From positions 1 through 64,000 of the forward strand of contig JAJZAQ010000001.1 of the NCBI GenBank assembly GCA_021799355.1: a DNA stretch of 64,000 nucleotides, in the 5' to 3' direction. Both the position numbers and the translations under genes were made by a program. The notes beneath the pieces are model-generated. The model searched no databases and was not told the DNA's origin. It was given only the letters and a program-made list of their open reading frames with translations. This DNA comes from Pseudomonadota bacterium. Lineage in GTDB: Bacteria > Pseudomonadota > Gammaproteobacteria > Burkholderiales > Burkholderiaceae_C. Shown in pieces: positions 45,588 through 56,500 of the stretch (positions are counted from its first letter, which is position 1; each line of letters opens with the position of its first letter).

Positions 45588-46655
45588 TCAGCCGACCACG
45601 TCGATGCCCGCGCGGCCGGGGGAGAGGTGGCCGATGACCGCGGCCTGACCGAAGCCTTCGTCGCGGAAAATCTCGAGCACAGCGTCCTGCGCGCCGGCAG
45701 CGCAGGTGACCAGCAGGCCGCCGGAGGTTTGCGGGTCGGTCAGCAGGGTGCGGGCCAGCGGGTCGAGCTGCGGCGTCAGCACGACATCGGCGCCGTAACT
45801 CGCCCAGTTTCTCGCCGAGGCGCCGGTGGTCATGCCGGCGCGCGCCAGGTCGGCCACGCCGGCCATCAGCGGCACGCGGGAAAACTCCACGGTGGCGCGC
45901 AGCTGCGCGCCGCGGCAGACTTCGAGCAGATGGCCGAGCAGGCCAAAGCCGGTGACGTCGGTCATGGCGTGCACGTCGGGCAGCAGCGCCAGCCGCCGAC
46001 CCGGGGTGTTGAGCTGGGTCGTGGTGGCGATCATGCGGGCATAGCCTTCGGCGCCCAGCGCGTCTTTTTTCAGCGCAGCCGATTGAATGCCCACACCCAG
46101 CGGCTTACCCAGAATGACGACGTCGCCGGCTTTGGCGCTGTCGTTGCGGCGAATCTGATCCGGGTGAGCCAGCCCCATGACCATCAGCCCGTAGATCGGT
46201 TCGACCGAATCGATGCTGTGGCCGCCGGCCACCGGGATGCCGGCCTGCGCGCAGACGGTTTCCCCGCCGCGCAGAATCGCCGCGATGGTGTCAATGGGCA
46301 GGACGTTGACCGGCATGCCCACCAGTGCCAGCGCCATGATCGGCGTGCCGCCCATGGCGTAGATGTCGGAGATGGCGTTGGTCGCGGCGATGCGTCCGAA
46401 GTCGAACGGATCATCGACGATGGGCATGAAAAAGTCGGTGGTGGCGATCAACGCCTGCTGGGGGTTGAGCAGGTACACGGCGGCGTCGTCGGCCGACTCG
46501 GTGCCCACCAGCAGTTCGGCAGGCCGTGGAAGCACAGGGGCGTGCTGCCGCAGGATGTCGGCCAGCACATTCGGGGCAATTTTGCAGCCGCAGCCGCCGC
46601 CGTGCGACAAAGACGTCAGGCGCGGCGCTGCAGGGGAGACGGCGAGATGGGACAT
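45588..46655 (-). CDS. selD: Selenide, water dikinase SelD
   Basis: 355 residues. GGGCGCKIAP with Cys at the catalytic Sec/Cys position, DDAAVY, GHSIDS and an ATP-grasp PurM-like fold. It makes selenophosphate for selenoproteins or 2-selenouridine tRNA. No selA, selB or selU is next to it in the window. 12 nt from the LysR gene and in the same direction. Confidence 0.94.
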   Translation of the reverse strand: MSHLAVSPAAPRLTSLSHGGGCGCKIAPNVLADILRQHAPVLPRPAELLVGTESADDAAVYLLNPQQALIATTDFFMPIVDDPFDFGRIAATNAISDIYAMGGTPIMALALVGMPVNVLPIDTIAAILRGGETVCAQAGIPVAGGHSIDSVEPIYGLMVMGLAHPDQIRRNDSAKAGDVVILGKPLGVGIQSAALKKDALGAEGYARMIATTTQLNTPGRRLALLPDVHAMTDVTGFGLLGHLLEVCRGAQLRATVEFSRVPLMAGVADLARAGMTTGASARNWASYGADVVLTPQLDPLARTLLTDPQTSGGLLVTCAAGAQDAVLEIFRDEGFGQAAVIGHLSPGRAGIDVVG

Positions 46656-46667
46656 GAACGAACGGGG

Positions 46668-47558
46668 TCAGAGGGGCTGTGAGGTGTCCTGCCAGTTCTG
46701 GCAAAACTGCAAGAACCGGCCCAGTGCCTGGGAGAAGGTTTTTTTCTGGTGGTACACGATGAACAACGTGCGGTGCATGGGCGGGAGCGGGCTGCGCACG
46801 GTGACCAGGTGTCCGCGCTCCAGGTCCTGGCGCACCAGGCGGCGGGGCATGCAGGCCAGCCCGAGCCCGGCGATGGCCGCGGCGCGGATCGCCTCCGAGC
46901 TGCCCAGCACCATCGCTTGTTCCAGACGATGCAAATGTTCCAGCAGCAGGTTTTCCACGGTTTCGCGTGTGCCGGAACCCGGCTCGCGTAACAGCCACCG
47001 CGCCGCGCGCAGCGCGTCGAGGCTGACGTCGCCCGCAGCCAGCGGGTCATTGGCGGCGCAGACCACGACCAGATCGTCCTGCAGCCACGGCGTGGTGACC
47101 AGATCTTCGCGGTGGCAGGCGCCTTCGACCAGGCCGAGGTCGACTTCGAACTGCGCGACGGCATCAGCGATGGCCTGGGTGTTGCCCACGCGCAGACAGA
47201 ATTGCGCGGCCGGAAATTCGCGGCAGAACGCCGCCATGATGGGGGGCAGGATGGCGTTGCCGACCGTGCTACTGGCACCGATGCGCAACGCGGCCGCGCC
47301 CGCGCTGAACAGCGCTTCGATGCCACGGGTTTGGTCGAGAATGGCCATCGCCCGCGGCAGCAGCAGTCTGCCCGAGTCGTTGAGCACCAGGCGTTTGCCC
47401 ACGCGGTCGAACACGCGCTCGCCCAACTGCGTTTCCAGCTCGGCCAGCGCCGCGCTGACTGCCGACTGCGACATGGCCAGCGCATCGCCGGCTGCCGTGG
47501 CGCTGCGGCTGTGCGCGATTTCCACCAGAACTTCCAACTGCCGCAGGGTCAGCCGCAT
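46668..47558 (-). CDS. LysR-family transcriptional regulator
   Basis: 296 residues from ATG 47558 (MRLTLRQLEVLVEIAHS). Winged-helix recognition segment (SATAAGDALAMSQSAVSAALAELE), then a periplasmic-binding-like effector domain. Target unknown; it is divergent from iscR and co-directional with selD. It resembles CysB-like sulfur regulators (YeiE type) in overall pattern, but ligand residues cannot be confirmed. Confidence 0.85.
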   Translation of the reverse strand: MRLTLRQLEVLVEIAHSRSATAAGDALAMSQSAVSAALAELETQLGERVFDRVGKRLVLNDSGRLLLPRAMAILDQTRGIEALFSAGAAALRIGASSTVGNAILPPIMAAFCREFPAAQFCLRVGNTQAIADAVAQFEVDLGLVEGACHREDLVTTPWLQDDLVVVCAANDPLAAGDVSLDALRAARWLLREPGSGTRETVENLLLEHLHRLEQAMVLGSSEAIRAAAIAGLGLACMPRRLVRQDLERGHLVTVRSPLPPMHRTLFIVYHQKKTFSQALGRFLQFCQNWQDTSQPL

Positions 47559-47687
47559 GGCGTCGTCGATTGATTGCTTGGATTGATTCTTTATGAAGCA
47601 TAAATCAGTCCGGTGAATGACCCTGCAGCCATGACAAAAATTTTGCTGCTGCAACGGAACTTTCAGTGGGCAGAAAAATCTGATTTG

Positions 47688-47717
47688 TTGACGAAAACGA
47701 TCGGGTTTTTGTAAACT
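47688..47717 (+). promoter_or_regulatory. Putative isc operon promoter
   Basis: TTGACG (47688-47693), 17-18 nt, then GTAAAC/TAAACT (47711-47717): a plausible sigma-70 promoter about 127 bp before iscR. No clear IscR-type operator is seen. Confidence 0.5.
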
Positions 47718-47843
47718 GGGCCGGTCGGTTTTGTCGGGTGTTTTGATTCCGGCACTGTGTCATTGTCTGTTGCGCGCCTGTTCAAGGCGATGGCCCCAAG
47801 ACGTTGTCACTGGCCGCCACTTTCATCGCTGAGGAGAGCCGCC

Positions 47844-48383
47844 ATGCGACTGACCACCAAAGGACGTTTTGCCGTGACCGCCATGATCGACGTGGCGATG
47901 CGCCAGCATCTGGGCCCCGTGACCCTGGCGGGCATCAGCCAGCGCCAGCACATTTCGCTCTCATATCTGGAGCAGCTCTTCGGCAAGCTGCGCCGCCATG
48001 AACTCGTCGATTCGGTCCGCGGCCCCGGCGGAGGCTATACGCTGTCGCGCAAGCCGGAAGAAATCAGCATCGCCGACATCATCATCGCCGTCGACGAACC
48101 GCTGGACGCGACGCAGTGTGGCGGCAAGGAAAATTGCAACGGCGAAGACGGCGGTCCGTGCATGACCCATGATCTGTGGGCGCAGCTCAACGCCAAAATG
48201 GTCGAATTTCTCGACTCGGTCAATCTCAAGGGACTGGTCGAGCAAAACCTGGCCAAGGGCGTGACGGTCGAGGAAGTCGCTGTGACGCGCAAACCGGTGT
48301 CACCGCTGCCGGTGACGGCCAAGCCGATCAAGGTGAAAGCGCCCAATTCGGTGTTCAACCTGGCGCAGACTTTGGGGTCCTGA
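47844..48383 (+). CDS. iscR: Fe-S-sensing regulator IscR
   Basis: 179 residues from ATG 47844 (GAGGAG upstream). Winged helix with LSYLEQLFGKLRRHELVDSVRG, then Cys92, Cys98, Cys106 and His109, a 2-residue longer loop than the Cys92/98/104-His107 set of E. coli. With its [2Fe-2S] cluster it represses the isc operon. C-terminal extension is basic. Confidence 0.94.
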   Translation: MRLTTKGRFAVTAMIDVAMRQHLGPVTLAGISQRQHISLSYLEQLFGKLRRHELVDSVRGPGGGYTLSRKPEEISIADIIIAVDEPLDATQCGGKENCNGEDGGPCMTHDLWAQLNAKMVEFLDSVNLKGLVEQNLAKGVTVEEVAVTRKPVSPLPVTAKPIKVKAPNSVFNLAQTLGS

Positions 48384-48537
48384 AGGTCGCCTGGCCAGCT
48401 GCCTGTCACGATCCGTCACCACGGCCTGCGCCAGACGCTGCCAGCCGCCAGCCTTGGGCTGGCGGGCGCCACAGCCATCGGGCGCTGCGCTGTCTGTGCC
48501 CATCCATTGACAAGACAAAAACCCATACGTTCGCACC

Positions 48538-49758
48538 ATGTCCACGACTCCCCATTTGCCGATTTACATGGATTACGCCGCAACCACACCGGTCGATCCC
48601 CGCGTGGTCGACGCCATGATTCCGTGGTTGCGTGAACACTATGGCAACCCGGCATCGCGCAGCCACGCCTGGGGCTGGGAGGCCGAGGAAGCAGTGGAAA
48701 AAGCCCGGGCACAGGTCGCCGACCTGGTCGGTGCCGACCCGAAGGAAATCATCTGGACTTCGGGGGCGACCGAATCGAACAACCTGGCGATCAAGGGCGC
48801 GGCGGAGTTCTACCAGGGCAAGGGCAAGCACATCGTCACCGTCAAGACCGAGCACAAGGCCGTGCTCGACACGGTGCGCGAAATGGAGCGCCGTGGCTTC
48901 GAGGCGACCTATCTGGACGTGCTGCCCAACGGTCTGCTCGATCTCGATGCGTTCAAGGCGGCGCTGCGGCCGGACACCATCCTGGTGTCGGTGATGCTGG
49001 TGAACAACGAAATCGGCGTGATCCAGGACATTCCGGCAATCGGCCGCATCTGCCGCGAGCGCGGCATCATTTTTCACGTCGACGCGGCGCAGGCCACCGG
49101 CAAGGTGGCGATCGACCTGAAGGAATGGCCGGTCGATCTGATGAGCCTGGCCTCGCACAAGACCTACGGTCCCAAAGGCATCGGCGCGCTGTATGTGCGG
49201 CGCAAACCGCGGGTGCGGCTGATTCCGCAGATGCACGGCGGCGGCCATGAGCGCGGGCTGCGCTCGGGCACGTTACCCACGCACCAGATCGTCGGCATGG
49301 GCGAGGCCTACCGCATCGCCAAGGCCGAGATGGGCGCAGACATCGAGCGCGCGCGCATGCTGCAAAAGCGTCTGCTCGACGGCCTCAAGGACATCGAGGA
49401 GGTCTACGTCAACGGCGATCTGGAACACCGCGTCCCGCATAATCTGAACATGAGTTTCAACTATGTCGAGGGCGAGTCGCTGATCATGGCGCTCAAAGGA
49501 ATCGCCGTCTCCAGCGGTTCGGCGTGCACCTCGGCCAGTCTGGAGCCATCTTACGTGCTGCGCGCGCTCGGTCGTAGCGACGAATTGGCGCACTCCTCAT
49601 TGCGGATGACCATCGGTCGCTATACCACCGAGGCCGAAATCGACGCCGCCGTGCGCCAGTTGCGCGACAGCGTGGCCAAGCTGCGCGATTTGTCGCCGCT
49701 GTGGGATATGTACAAAGAGGGCATCGATCTCAACACCATCCAGTGGGCGGCGCACTGA
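48538..49758 (+). CDS. iscS: Cysteine desulfurase IscS
   Basis: 406 residues. PLP-binding lysine in SHKTYGPKG, active-site Cys in [14 protein letters not shown], and C-terminal docking helix. It provides sulfur for Fe-S clusters and tRNA thiolation. Second gene of the isc operon, 150 bp after iscR. Confidence 0.97.
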   Translation: MSTTPHLPIYMDYAATTPVDPRVVDAMIPWLREHYGNPASRSHAWGWEAEEAVEKARAQVADLVGADPKEIIWTSGATESNNLAIKGAAEFYQGKGKHIVTVKTEHKAVLDTVREMERRGFEATYLDVLPNGLLDLDAFKAALRPDTILVSVMLVNNEIGVIQDIPAIGRICRERGIIFHVDAAQATGKVAIDLKEWPVDLMSLASHKTYGPKGIGALYVRRKPRVRLIPQMHGGGHERGLRSGTLPTHQIVGMGEAYRIAKAEMGADIERARMLQKRLLDGLKDIEEVYVNGDLEHRVPHNLNMSFNYVEGESLIMALKGIAVSSGSACTSASLEPSYVLRALGRSDELAHSSLRMTIGRYTTEAEIDAAVRQLRDSVAKLRDLSPLWDMYKEGIDLNTIQWAAH

Positions 49759-49869
49759 ACGGCAATGGGCCTGCGGCCAACAGGGTTGCGACAATAACCG
49801 ACAATACAACTCGGATTTATCGAGAGGTCGCCTGCCCGCAGCGGCAGGCGTGACGAGGAGGACAACATC

Positions 49870-50289
49870 ATGGCTTACAGCGACAAAGTGGTCGACCACT
49901 ACGAAAACCCGCGCAACGTCGGTTCTTTCGCCAAGGACGATCCGCAGGTGGGCACGGGAATGGTCGGCGCGCCGGCCTGCGGCGACGTGATGAAACTGCA
50001 AATCCGCGTGAATGATCAGGGCATCATCGAGGATGCCCGGTTCAAGACCTACGGTTGCGGTTCGGCGATCGCGTCATCGTCCCTGGTCACCGAATGGGTC
50101 AAGGGCAAGACACTCGACGAGGCGCTGCAGATCCGCAACAGCCAGATCGCCGAAGAACTGGCTTTGCCGCCGGTGAAAATCCACTGTTCGATTCTGGCGG
50201 AAGATGCGATCAAGGCGGCGGTGAGCGACTATCAGAAACGTCATGCGCAGGCCGTTGCGGCGCAGCCGGCCGAAGCACCGACGGCCTGA
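49870..50289 (+). CDS. iscU: Fe-S scaffold protein IscU
   Basis: 139 residues with ligands Cys37 (GAPACGDVMKL), Cys63 (YGCGSAIASS), and Cys106 (VKIHCSIL), and the HscA-recognition segment LPPVK. Ala/Pro-rich tail. AGGAGG precedes the start. Confidence 0.97.
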   Translation: MAYSDKVVDHYENPRNVGSFAKDDPQVGTGMVGAPACGDVMKLQIRVNDQGIIEDARFKTYGCGSAIASSSLVTEWVKGKTLDEALQIRNSQIAEELALPPVKIHCSILAEDAIKAAVSDYQKRHAQAVAAQPAEAPTA

Positions 50290-50316
50290 GCGCGGCGTCG
50301 TTCCGGAGCGAACATC

Positions 50317-50640
50317 ATGGCAGTGACTTTGACCGAGCGCGCAGCGCAGCAAGTGCAGCGCCATCTGGCCAGGCGCGGTGCGGGCATCGGCGTGCGCCTG
50401 GGGGTGAAAACCACCGGGTGCTCGGGCATGGCGTACAAGCTCGAATTCGTCGATGCGCCCGCTCCCGAAGACCTGACGTTCGAGAGCCACGGCGTGAAGG
50501 TGATCGTCGACCCGAAAAGCCTGCCATACGTCGACGGTACCGAGCTGGACTTCGTGCGTCAGGGGCTGAACGAAGGCTTCCAGTTCAACAACCCGAACGA
50601 AAAAGACCGCTGTGGCTGTGGCGAGTCGTTCCGGGTCTGA
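50317..50640 (+). CDS. iscA: A-type Fe-S carrier IscA
   Basis: 107 residues with the three conserved cysteines ([11 protein letters not shown] and the CGCGESF end). Carries clusters or iron from IscU to targets. 27 bp after iscU. Confidence 0.95.
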   Translation: MAVTLTERAAQQVQRHLARRGAGIGVRLGVKTTGCSGMAYKLEFVDAPAPEDLTFESHGVKVIVDPKSLPYVDGTELDFVRQGLNEGFQFNNPNEKDRCGCGESFRV

Positions 50641-50668
50641 TGCACGCCTGCCCGGCGGCCGAGCCCTG

Positions 50669-51199
50669 ATGGCTGAACCCACGTCGTACTTTGCCCTGTT
50701 CGGTCTGCCCGAAACCTTTGCCATCGACATGCCGCGGCTGGAGCAGGCGCGGCTGACGGTGCAGGCGCAGGTCCACCCCGACCGTTTCGCTGGCGCGTCC
50801 GAGCGCGACAAACGTTTGGCGATGCAATGGGCGGCGCAGGCCAATGCGGCTTACCTCACGCTCAAGCACCCGGTGCGCCGCGCTGCCTATTTGTGCGGGC
50901 TGCGTGGTGCCGCAGTCGATGCCGAGCGCAACACCGCGATGCCCGCGGAGTTCCTACAGCAGCAAATGCAGTGGCGCGAGACGCTCGACGACATCCGCGC
51001 GCAGGGCGATCAGGCCGCGCTGCAGACGCTGCGTGCACAGGTGCTGGAGCAGCGGCAGTCGCGGCTGGCGGCGGTGGAACAGGCGCTGGACGTGGACCAT
51101 GCGCCTGAACGCGCGGCGCAGGAAGTGCGCGCGCTGCTGTTTCTCGACCGCTTCATCGAAGAACTCGACCGCGCGCAAGACGCGCTGATGTCCCGCTGA
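50669..51199 (+). CDS. hscB: Co-chaperone HscB
   Basis: 176 residues from ATG 50669 (MAEPTSYFALFGLPETF). N-terminal J-domain with HPDRF and a C-terminal three-helix IscU-binding domain. It delivers IscU to HscA. Confidence 0.93.
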   Translation: MAEPTSYFALFGLPETFAIDMPRLEQARLTVQAQVHPDRFAGASERDKRLAMQWAAQANAAYLTLKHPVRRAAYLCGLRGAAVDAERNTAMPAEFLQQQMQWRETLDDIRAQGDQAALQTLRAQVLEQRQSRLAAVEQALDVDHAPERAAQEVRALLFLDRFIEELDRAQDALMSR

Positions 51200-51235
51200 G
51201 CGTGTGCTCCGCGTTGATCCTGCACGATTTTGTTC

Positions 51236-53131
51236 ATGGCGCTGCTGCAAATTTCCGAGCCCGGGCAATCCCCCGATCCCCATCATCACCGCCGCGCCGT
51301 CGGCATCGACCTGGGGACGACGCATTCCCTCGTCGCCACGGTGCGCAACGGCGCTGCCGTCTGCCTGCCCGACGCATCCGGGCAGGTGTTGCTGCCCTCC
51401 GTGGTGCGCTATCACGCCGATGGCCGCGCCGAAGTCGGATGGCAACCGCGCGACGATCAGGCGATCGATCCGGCCAACACCATCGTCTCGGTCAAACGCT
51501 TCATGGGGCGCAGCCCGGCCGATTTGCCGCCCGACGCGCTGGCGCACTATCACGTTGCCGACGATCCGCGCGTGGTGCGGCTGCTGACCGCGGCGGGAGA
51601 GGTCACTCCGGTGCAAGTCTCTGCCGACATCCTGCGCGTGCTGCGCTGGCGCGCCGAAGACACGCTCGGAGGTGAACTCGTCGGCGCGGTCATCACCGTG
51701 CCGGCGTATTTCGACGAGGGACAACGCCAGGCGACCAAAGATGCGGCGCAGCTCGCCGGCCTGCATGTGCTGCGGCTGATCAACGAGCCCACCGCCGCGG
51801 CGCTGGCTTATGGACTGGATCACGCCGCCGAAGGGCTGTACGTGGTTTATGACCTCGGTGGAGGCACGTTCGATCTGTCCGTGTTGCGCCTGACCAAAGG
51901 CGTGTTCGAGGTCGTCGCCACCCGCGGCGACACCGCGCTGGGCGGTGACGACTTCGACCGCTGCCTGCTCGACCTCATGCTGCAACGGGCCGGTCAGCCG
52001 CAACTCGACAGCGCGCTGCAGCGGCAGTGGCGTATGACCGCGCGCCGAACCAAAGAGGCGTTGAGCGCGCAGGACGTGGCGTCTTACACCGTGCCGTTGC
52101 CCGGCGGCGGGCAGGTCCGCGCAGAGGTGACGCGCGCCGAGTTCGAGGCCGCCGCCGCCCCGCTAGTGCAGCGCACGCTGACGTTGTTGCGGCAGGCACT
52201 GCGCGATGCGCAGATCGAGCCGGCGCAGGTGCAGGGCGTGGTGCTGGTCGGCGGAGCCACGCGCATGCCGATGATCCGCGCTGCGGTGCGGCAGGACATG
52301 GGGCGCGAGCCGCTGACCGACCTCGACCCCGATCAGGTCGTCGCCCTGGGCGCGGCGATTCAGGCCAATGCACTGGCGGGCAATGCCGGTGCCGATGACG
52401 TGCTGCTGCTCGACGTCATTCCGTTGTCGCTGGGCATCGAAACCATGGGCGGGCTGGTCGAGCACATCCTGCCGCGCAACAGCACCATCCCGCAGGCCCG
52501 CTCGCAGGACTTCACCACGTTTCGCGACGGGCAGACGGCGATGGCCATCCATGTGGTGCAGGGCGAGCGCGAGTTGGTCAGCGACTGCCGTTCGCTCGCC
52601 CGCTTCGAGCTGCGTGGCATCCCGCCGCTGGCCGCGGGAGCGGCGCGGGTGCGCGTGACGTTCGCCGTCGATGCCGACGGGCTGCTCGAAGTCAGCGCGC
52701 AGGAACTGACCACGGGTGTGCAGGCGCAGGTGCAGGTCAAGCCGTCTTACGGCCTGGACGATGCACAAATCGCGCAAATGCTGCAGGACAGCTTCACCCA
52801 TGCCGAGGAAGACCGTCATGCCCGCATGCTGCAGGAGGCGCGCGTCGAGGCCCAGGCCCTGCTGGCGGCCACGCGCAGCGCCATGCAGTCCGACCGTGAC
52901 CTGCTCAGCCCGCAGGAAGACGCGCAAATCCACGACGCCATGGCGGCGCTCGCCCAGGCCGAGCAGAGCGGGGACGTCGCCCGCATCCGCGACGCCACCG
53001 CCGCGCTCACCCGGCAGACCGACGCGTTTGCCGCGCGGCGCATGAACCGCAGCATCCAGCGCGCGCTTGCCGGGCAGGCGGTCGATCATCTGGCCGCACT
53101 CGCCGGCGCGCAGCCAAGGCACGCCTCCTGA
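51236..53131 (+). CDS. hscA: Hsp70-type chaperone HscA
   Basis: 631 residues from ATG 51236; a TTG two codons upstream is the alternative. Nucleotide-binding domain ([36 protein letters not shown]) and substrate domain with a C-terminal lid. Releases clusters from IscU. Confidence 0.95.
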   Translation: MALLQISEPGQSPDPHHHRRAVGIDLGTTHSLVATVRNGAAVCLPDASGQVLLPSVVRYHADGRAEVGWQPRDDQAIDPANTIVSVKRFMGRSPADLPPDALAHYHVADDPRVVRLLTAAGEVTPVQVSADILRVLRWRAEDTLGGELVGAVITVPAYFDEGQRQATKDAAQLAGLHVLRLINEPTAAALAYGLDHAAEGLYVVYDLGGGTFDLSVLRLTKGVFEVVATRGDTALGGDDFDRCLLDLMLQRAGQPQLDSALQRQWRMTARRTKEALSAQDVASYTVPLPGGGQVRAEVTRAEFEAAAAPLVQRTLTLLRQALRDAQIEPAQVQGVVLVGGATRMPMIRAAVRQDMGREPLTDLDPDQVVALGAAIQANALAGNAGADDVLLLDVIPLSLGIETMGGLVEHILPRNSTIPQARSQDFTTFRDGQTAMAIHVVQGERELVSDCRSLARFELRGIPPLAAGAARVRVTFAVDADGLLEVSAQELTTGVQAQVQVKPSYGLDDAQIAQMLQDSFTHAEEDRHARMLQEARVEAQALLAATRSAMQSDRDLLSPQEDAQIHDAMAALAQAEQSGDVARIRDATAALTRQTDAFAARRMNRSIQRALAGQAVDHLAALAGAQPRHAS

Positions 53132-53149
53132 CATTTCCGGGTTTTTCCC

Positions 53150-53488
53150 ATGCCGACCATCACCGTTTTGCCGCATCCCGAATACTGTCCCGAGGGCAAA
53201 CAGGTTCAGGCCGGGCGCGGCACGTCGATTTGCGAGGCCCTGCTGGAAAACGGCGTGCCCATCGAACACGCCTGCGACATGCAATGCGCCTGCACCACCT
53301 GCCATGTCATCGTGCGCAAGGGGTATGCCAGTCTGGGCGAGCCGGATGAAAACGAAGAAGACATGCTCGACCGCGCCTGGGGCCTCGAACCGACGTCGCG
53401 GCTGTCGTGCCAGGCCATCCTCGCCGACGAAGACGTGACCATTGAGATTCCGAAATACTCGATCAACTACGCCAAAGAGCACGGCTGA
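53150..53488 (+). CDS. fdx: [2Fe-2S] ferredoxin of isc operon
   Basis: 112 residues with the ligand pattern CDMQCACTTCHV and a later Cys in RLSCQAIL. Adrenodoxin-type ferredoxin that supplies electrons for cluster assembly. Last gene of the isc operon; no iscX follows. Confidence 0.95.
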   Translation: MPTITVLPHPEYCPEGKQVQAGRGTSICEALLENGVPIEHACDMQCACTTCHVIVRKGYASLGEPDENEEDMLDRAWGLEPTSRLSCQAILADEDVTIEIPKYSINYAKEHG

Positions 53489-53551
53489 GGCCGCGGCTGC
53501 CTGCACCCCGCCTCGGAGCGGGACGCGTCACAATAGCGGCTGGCTTCGTTG

Positions 53552-56500
53552 ATGCGCTCCATGACTTCGTCTTTCCCCCCCGGTTTGCTGATCCTGCACG
53601 GCAACCGTCTCGACATGCTGCGCGATGTGCTGCTGCACTGGCTGGCGCAGCACCCGCTGGCACCGCTGGAGGAGGAAATCATCCTGGTGCCCAGCAATGG
53701 CACCGCGGAGTGGTTCAAGATGTCCCTGGCGGCGCAGGCCGGCGTCTGCGCCGCCACGCGGGTGGAACTGCCGGGGCGGTTCGTCTGGCGGCTGTACCGC
53801 CAGGTGCTCGGCGCGGCACAGGTGCCGTCGCAGTCGGCGCTGGACAAGGACGTGCTCACCTGGCGGCTGATGCGCTTGCTGCCCGGTGTGCTGCCGCAGC
53901 CGGGTTACGAACCTCTGGCCGGCTATCTCCGCGGCCAGGACTCGCGGCGTACCCTGCAGTTGGCGTGCAAACTCGCCGACCTTTACGATCAATACCAGAT
54001 CTATCGCGACGACTGGCTCGACGCCTGGGCCGAAGGGCGCGACGTGCTCATCGACGCCCGTGGCGCCTCCACACCGCTGCCTGCCGACCAGCGCTGGCAG
54101 GCGCAGCTCTGGCGCGCCATCCTGGACGCGCTCGATCCGGCAGAGCGCGCCGGCACCCGTCCCCAGGTGCGACGCCGGGTGCTGCGCGCGCTCGAACAGG
54201 CGCCGGCCGGGGCATTCGACCTGCCGCGGCGCGTGGTGCTGTTCGGCGCCTCGCACCTGCCACGCGACGTGCTCGACACCCTGGCCGCACTGGCCCGGCA
54301 CGCGCAGATTCTGCTGGCGCTGGCCAATCCCTGCCGCTACCACTGGGCCGACATCATCGACGGTCGCGAGTTGCTGCGCGCTGCGCCGCCACGCCAGCCC
54401 GCGCGCCGCGGATCCGATCTGGCCACCGTCAGCCTGGAGGCGATGCACGCACACGCGCACCCGCTGCTGGCCGCTTGGGGGCGGCAGGGGCGCGACCTGA
54501 TGCGCCAGCTCGATGCCCTCGACGCCCGTGCAGCGCAACGGCACGACACCGAATTCCCGCGCGAGGGACTGTTCGACGACGCCCCGGGCGACACCCTGCT
54601 GCAGCAGGTGCAGGCCGCCATCCGCGACCTGCTTCCTCTGGCCGAGCATCCGCCGCGGACGATCCCCGCGGCGGACCGTTCGCTGGTGTTTCACATCGCG
54701 CACAGCGCGCAGCGCGAAGTCGAGGTGCTGCACGACCAATTGCTCGACCTGCTGGCGCCGCGGCCCGGGGTGGCGCCGCTGCAGCCGCGCGACATCGTGG
54801 TCATGGTGCCCGACATCGAGCCCTTCGCCCCGGCGATCCGCGCCGTGTTCGGCCAATATCCGCCCGACGATGCGCGCTACATCCCGTATGACATCGCCGA
54901 CCTGCCGGCGCGGGCCGTCGATCCGCTGCTCGCCGCACTCGATGGCCTGCTGCGCCTGCCCGAGCAGCGGCTGACGGCTTCAGACCTGGTCGATTGGCTC
55001 GACGTGCCGGCCATTGCCCGCCGCTTCGGCCTGCAGCCGCAAGACCTGCCGCGGCTGACGCAGTGGATCGATGCCGCCGGCGTGCGCTGGGGGCTGGACG
55101 CGGCGCATCGCGCGCAGCTCGGGCTGGCTGCCTGCGGCGAGCAAAACAGCTGGCGCTTTGGCCTGCGCCGCATGTTGCTGGGATACACCGGCGCCGGCGA
55201 CGACGGCTTTGCCGGCATCGTGCCGTATGACGACATCGGCGGTCTCGACGCGGCGCTGCTTGGCCCGCTGGCCGATCTGGTCGATGTGCTGCAAGCCTGG
55301 CGGCAGCGTGCCAGCGAGCCGGCGACGCCGCAGCAATGGGCGCAGTCGGCGCGCGATTTGCTCGACGCCATCAGCCTGCCGCAGGACAGCGACGAACGCC
55401 TCACCCGTACCCGGCTCGACGATGCGCTGACGGCCTGGGTCGACGACTGTGCGGCTGCCGGGTTCGACGCCGCCGTGCCGCTGGACGTGTTCCGCGAAGG
55501 CTGGCTCGGCGCGCTCGATGCCGTCGCCGGCGGCGGGCGCTTTCTTGCCGGCGGCGTGACGTTTTGCACCCTCATGCCGCTGCGCTCGATCCCGTTCGAC
55601 GTCGTCTGCCTGCTCGGCATGAACGAAGGCGATTACCCGCGGCAGGCGGCGCACAGCGATTTCGACCTGCTGCGCACTCCTGGCCAGTACCGCCCCGGCG
55701 ACCGTGCCCGGCGCGACGACGATCGTTACCTCATGCTCGAAGCCCTGCTGTCGGCGCGGCGGATGTTGTACGTGAGCTGGGCCGGACGCAACCCGCGCGA
55801 CAACACCGAGCAGCCACCCTCGGTGCTGGTGGCGCAGCTGCGCGACTATCTCGACGCCGGATGGCGCGGTGACGGCGGCGAGGGCAGCGTCCTGACGCTG
55901 CGCACCACCGTCCATCCGCTGCAACCTTTCAGCCGGCGGTATTTCGAAGGCGATCCGGCGCTGTTCACCTTCGCGCGGGAATGGCGGGCAGTGCACGCCG
56001 GCGCGACGCCGCTGCCGCCGGCCATGCCGCCCGCGGCGCCGCCGGCCACGCCGCTCACCGTGCAGCAGTTGGCGCGGTTTCTGAAAAACCCGGTGCAGAC
56101 CTTTTTCCGTATCCGCTTGGACGTGGTGTTCGACGCGCTGCACGTGCTTGACGACGACGAGGTGTTCGGCCTGGACGGTTTGTCGCGCCACGCCCTGCTG
56201 CAGACGCTCATCGACCAAACCCGCATGCTGCCCGGCGGCGACGTGCACGCGTTGGTGGCGCAGCAGCTGCGCCGGTTGCAGCACAGCGGCGTGTTGCCGC
56301 TGCGCGCCCTGGGCGAACGTGCCATGCAGGAGTTGCAGCAGGACGCCGTGCCGGTGCTGCTGTGCTGGCAGGACCTGCAGCGTCGCTACCCGCAGGCGGT
56401 CGATAACGTCGCGGTCACGCTCACCCACCAGGACGTGCAGTTCGACGACTGGCTGGGCGGGCTGCGTTCAGATGGCCGGCAGACGGTATGGGTGCAGGTG

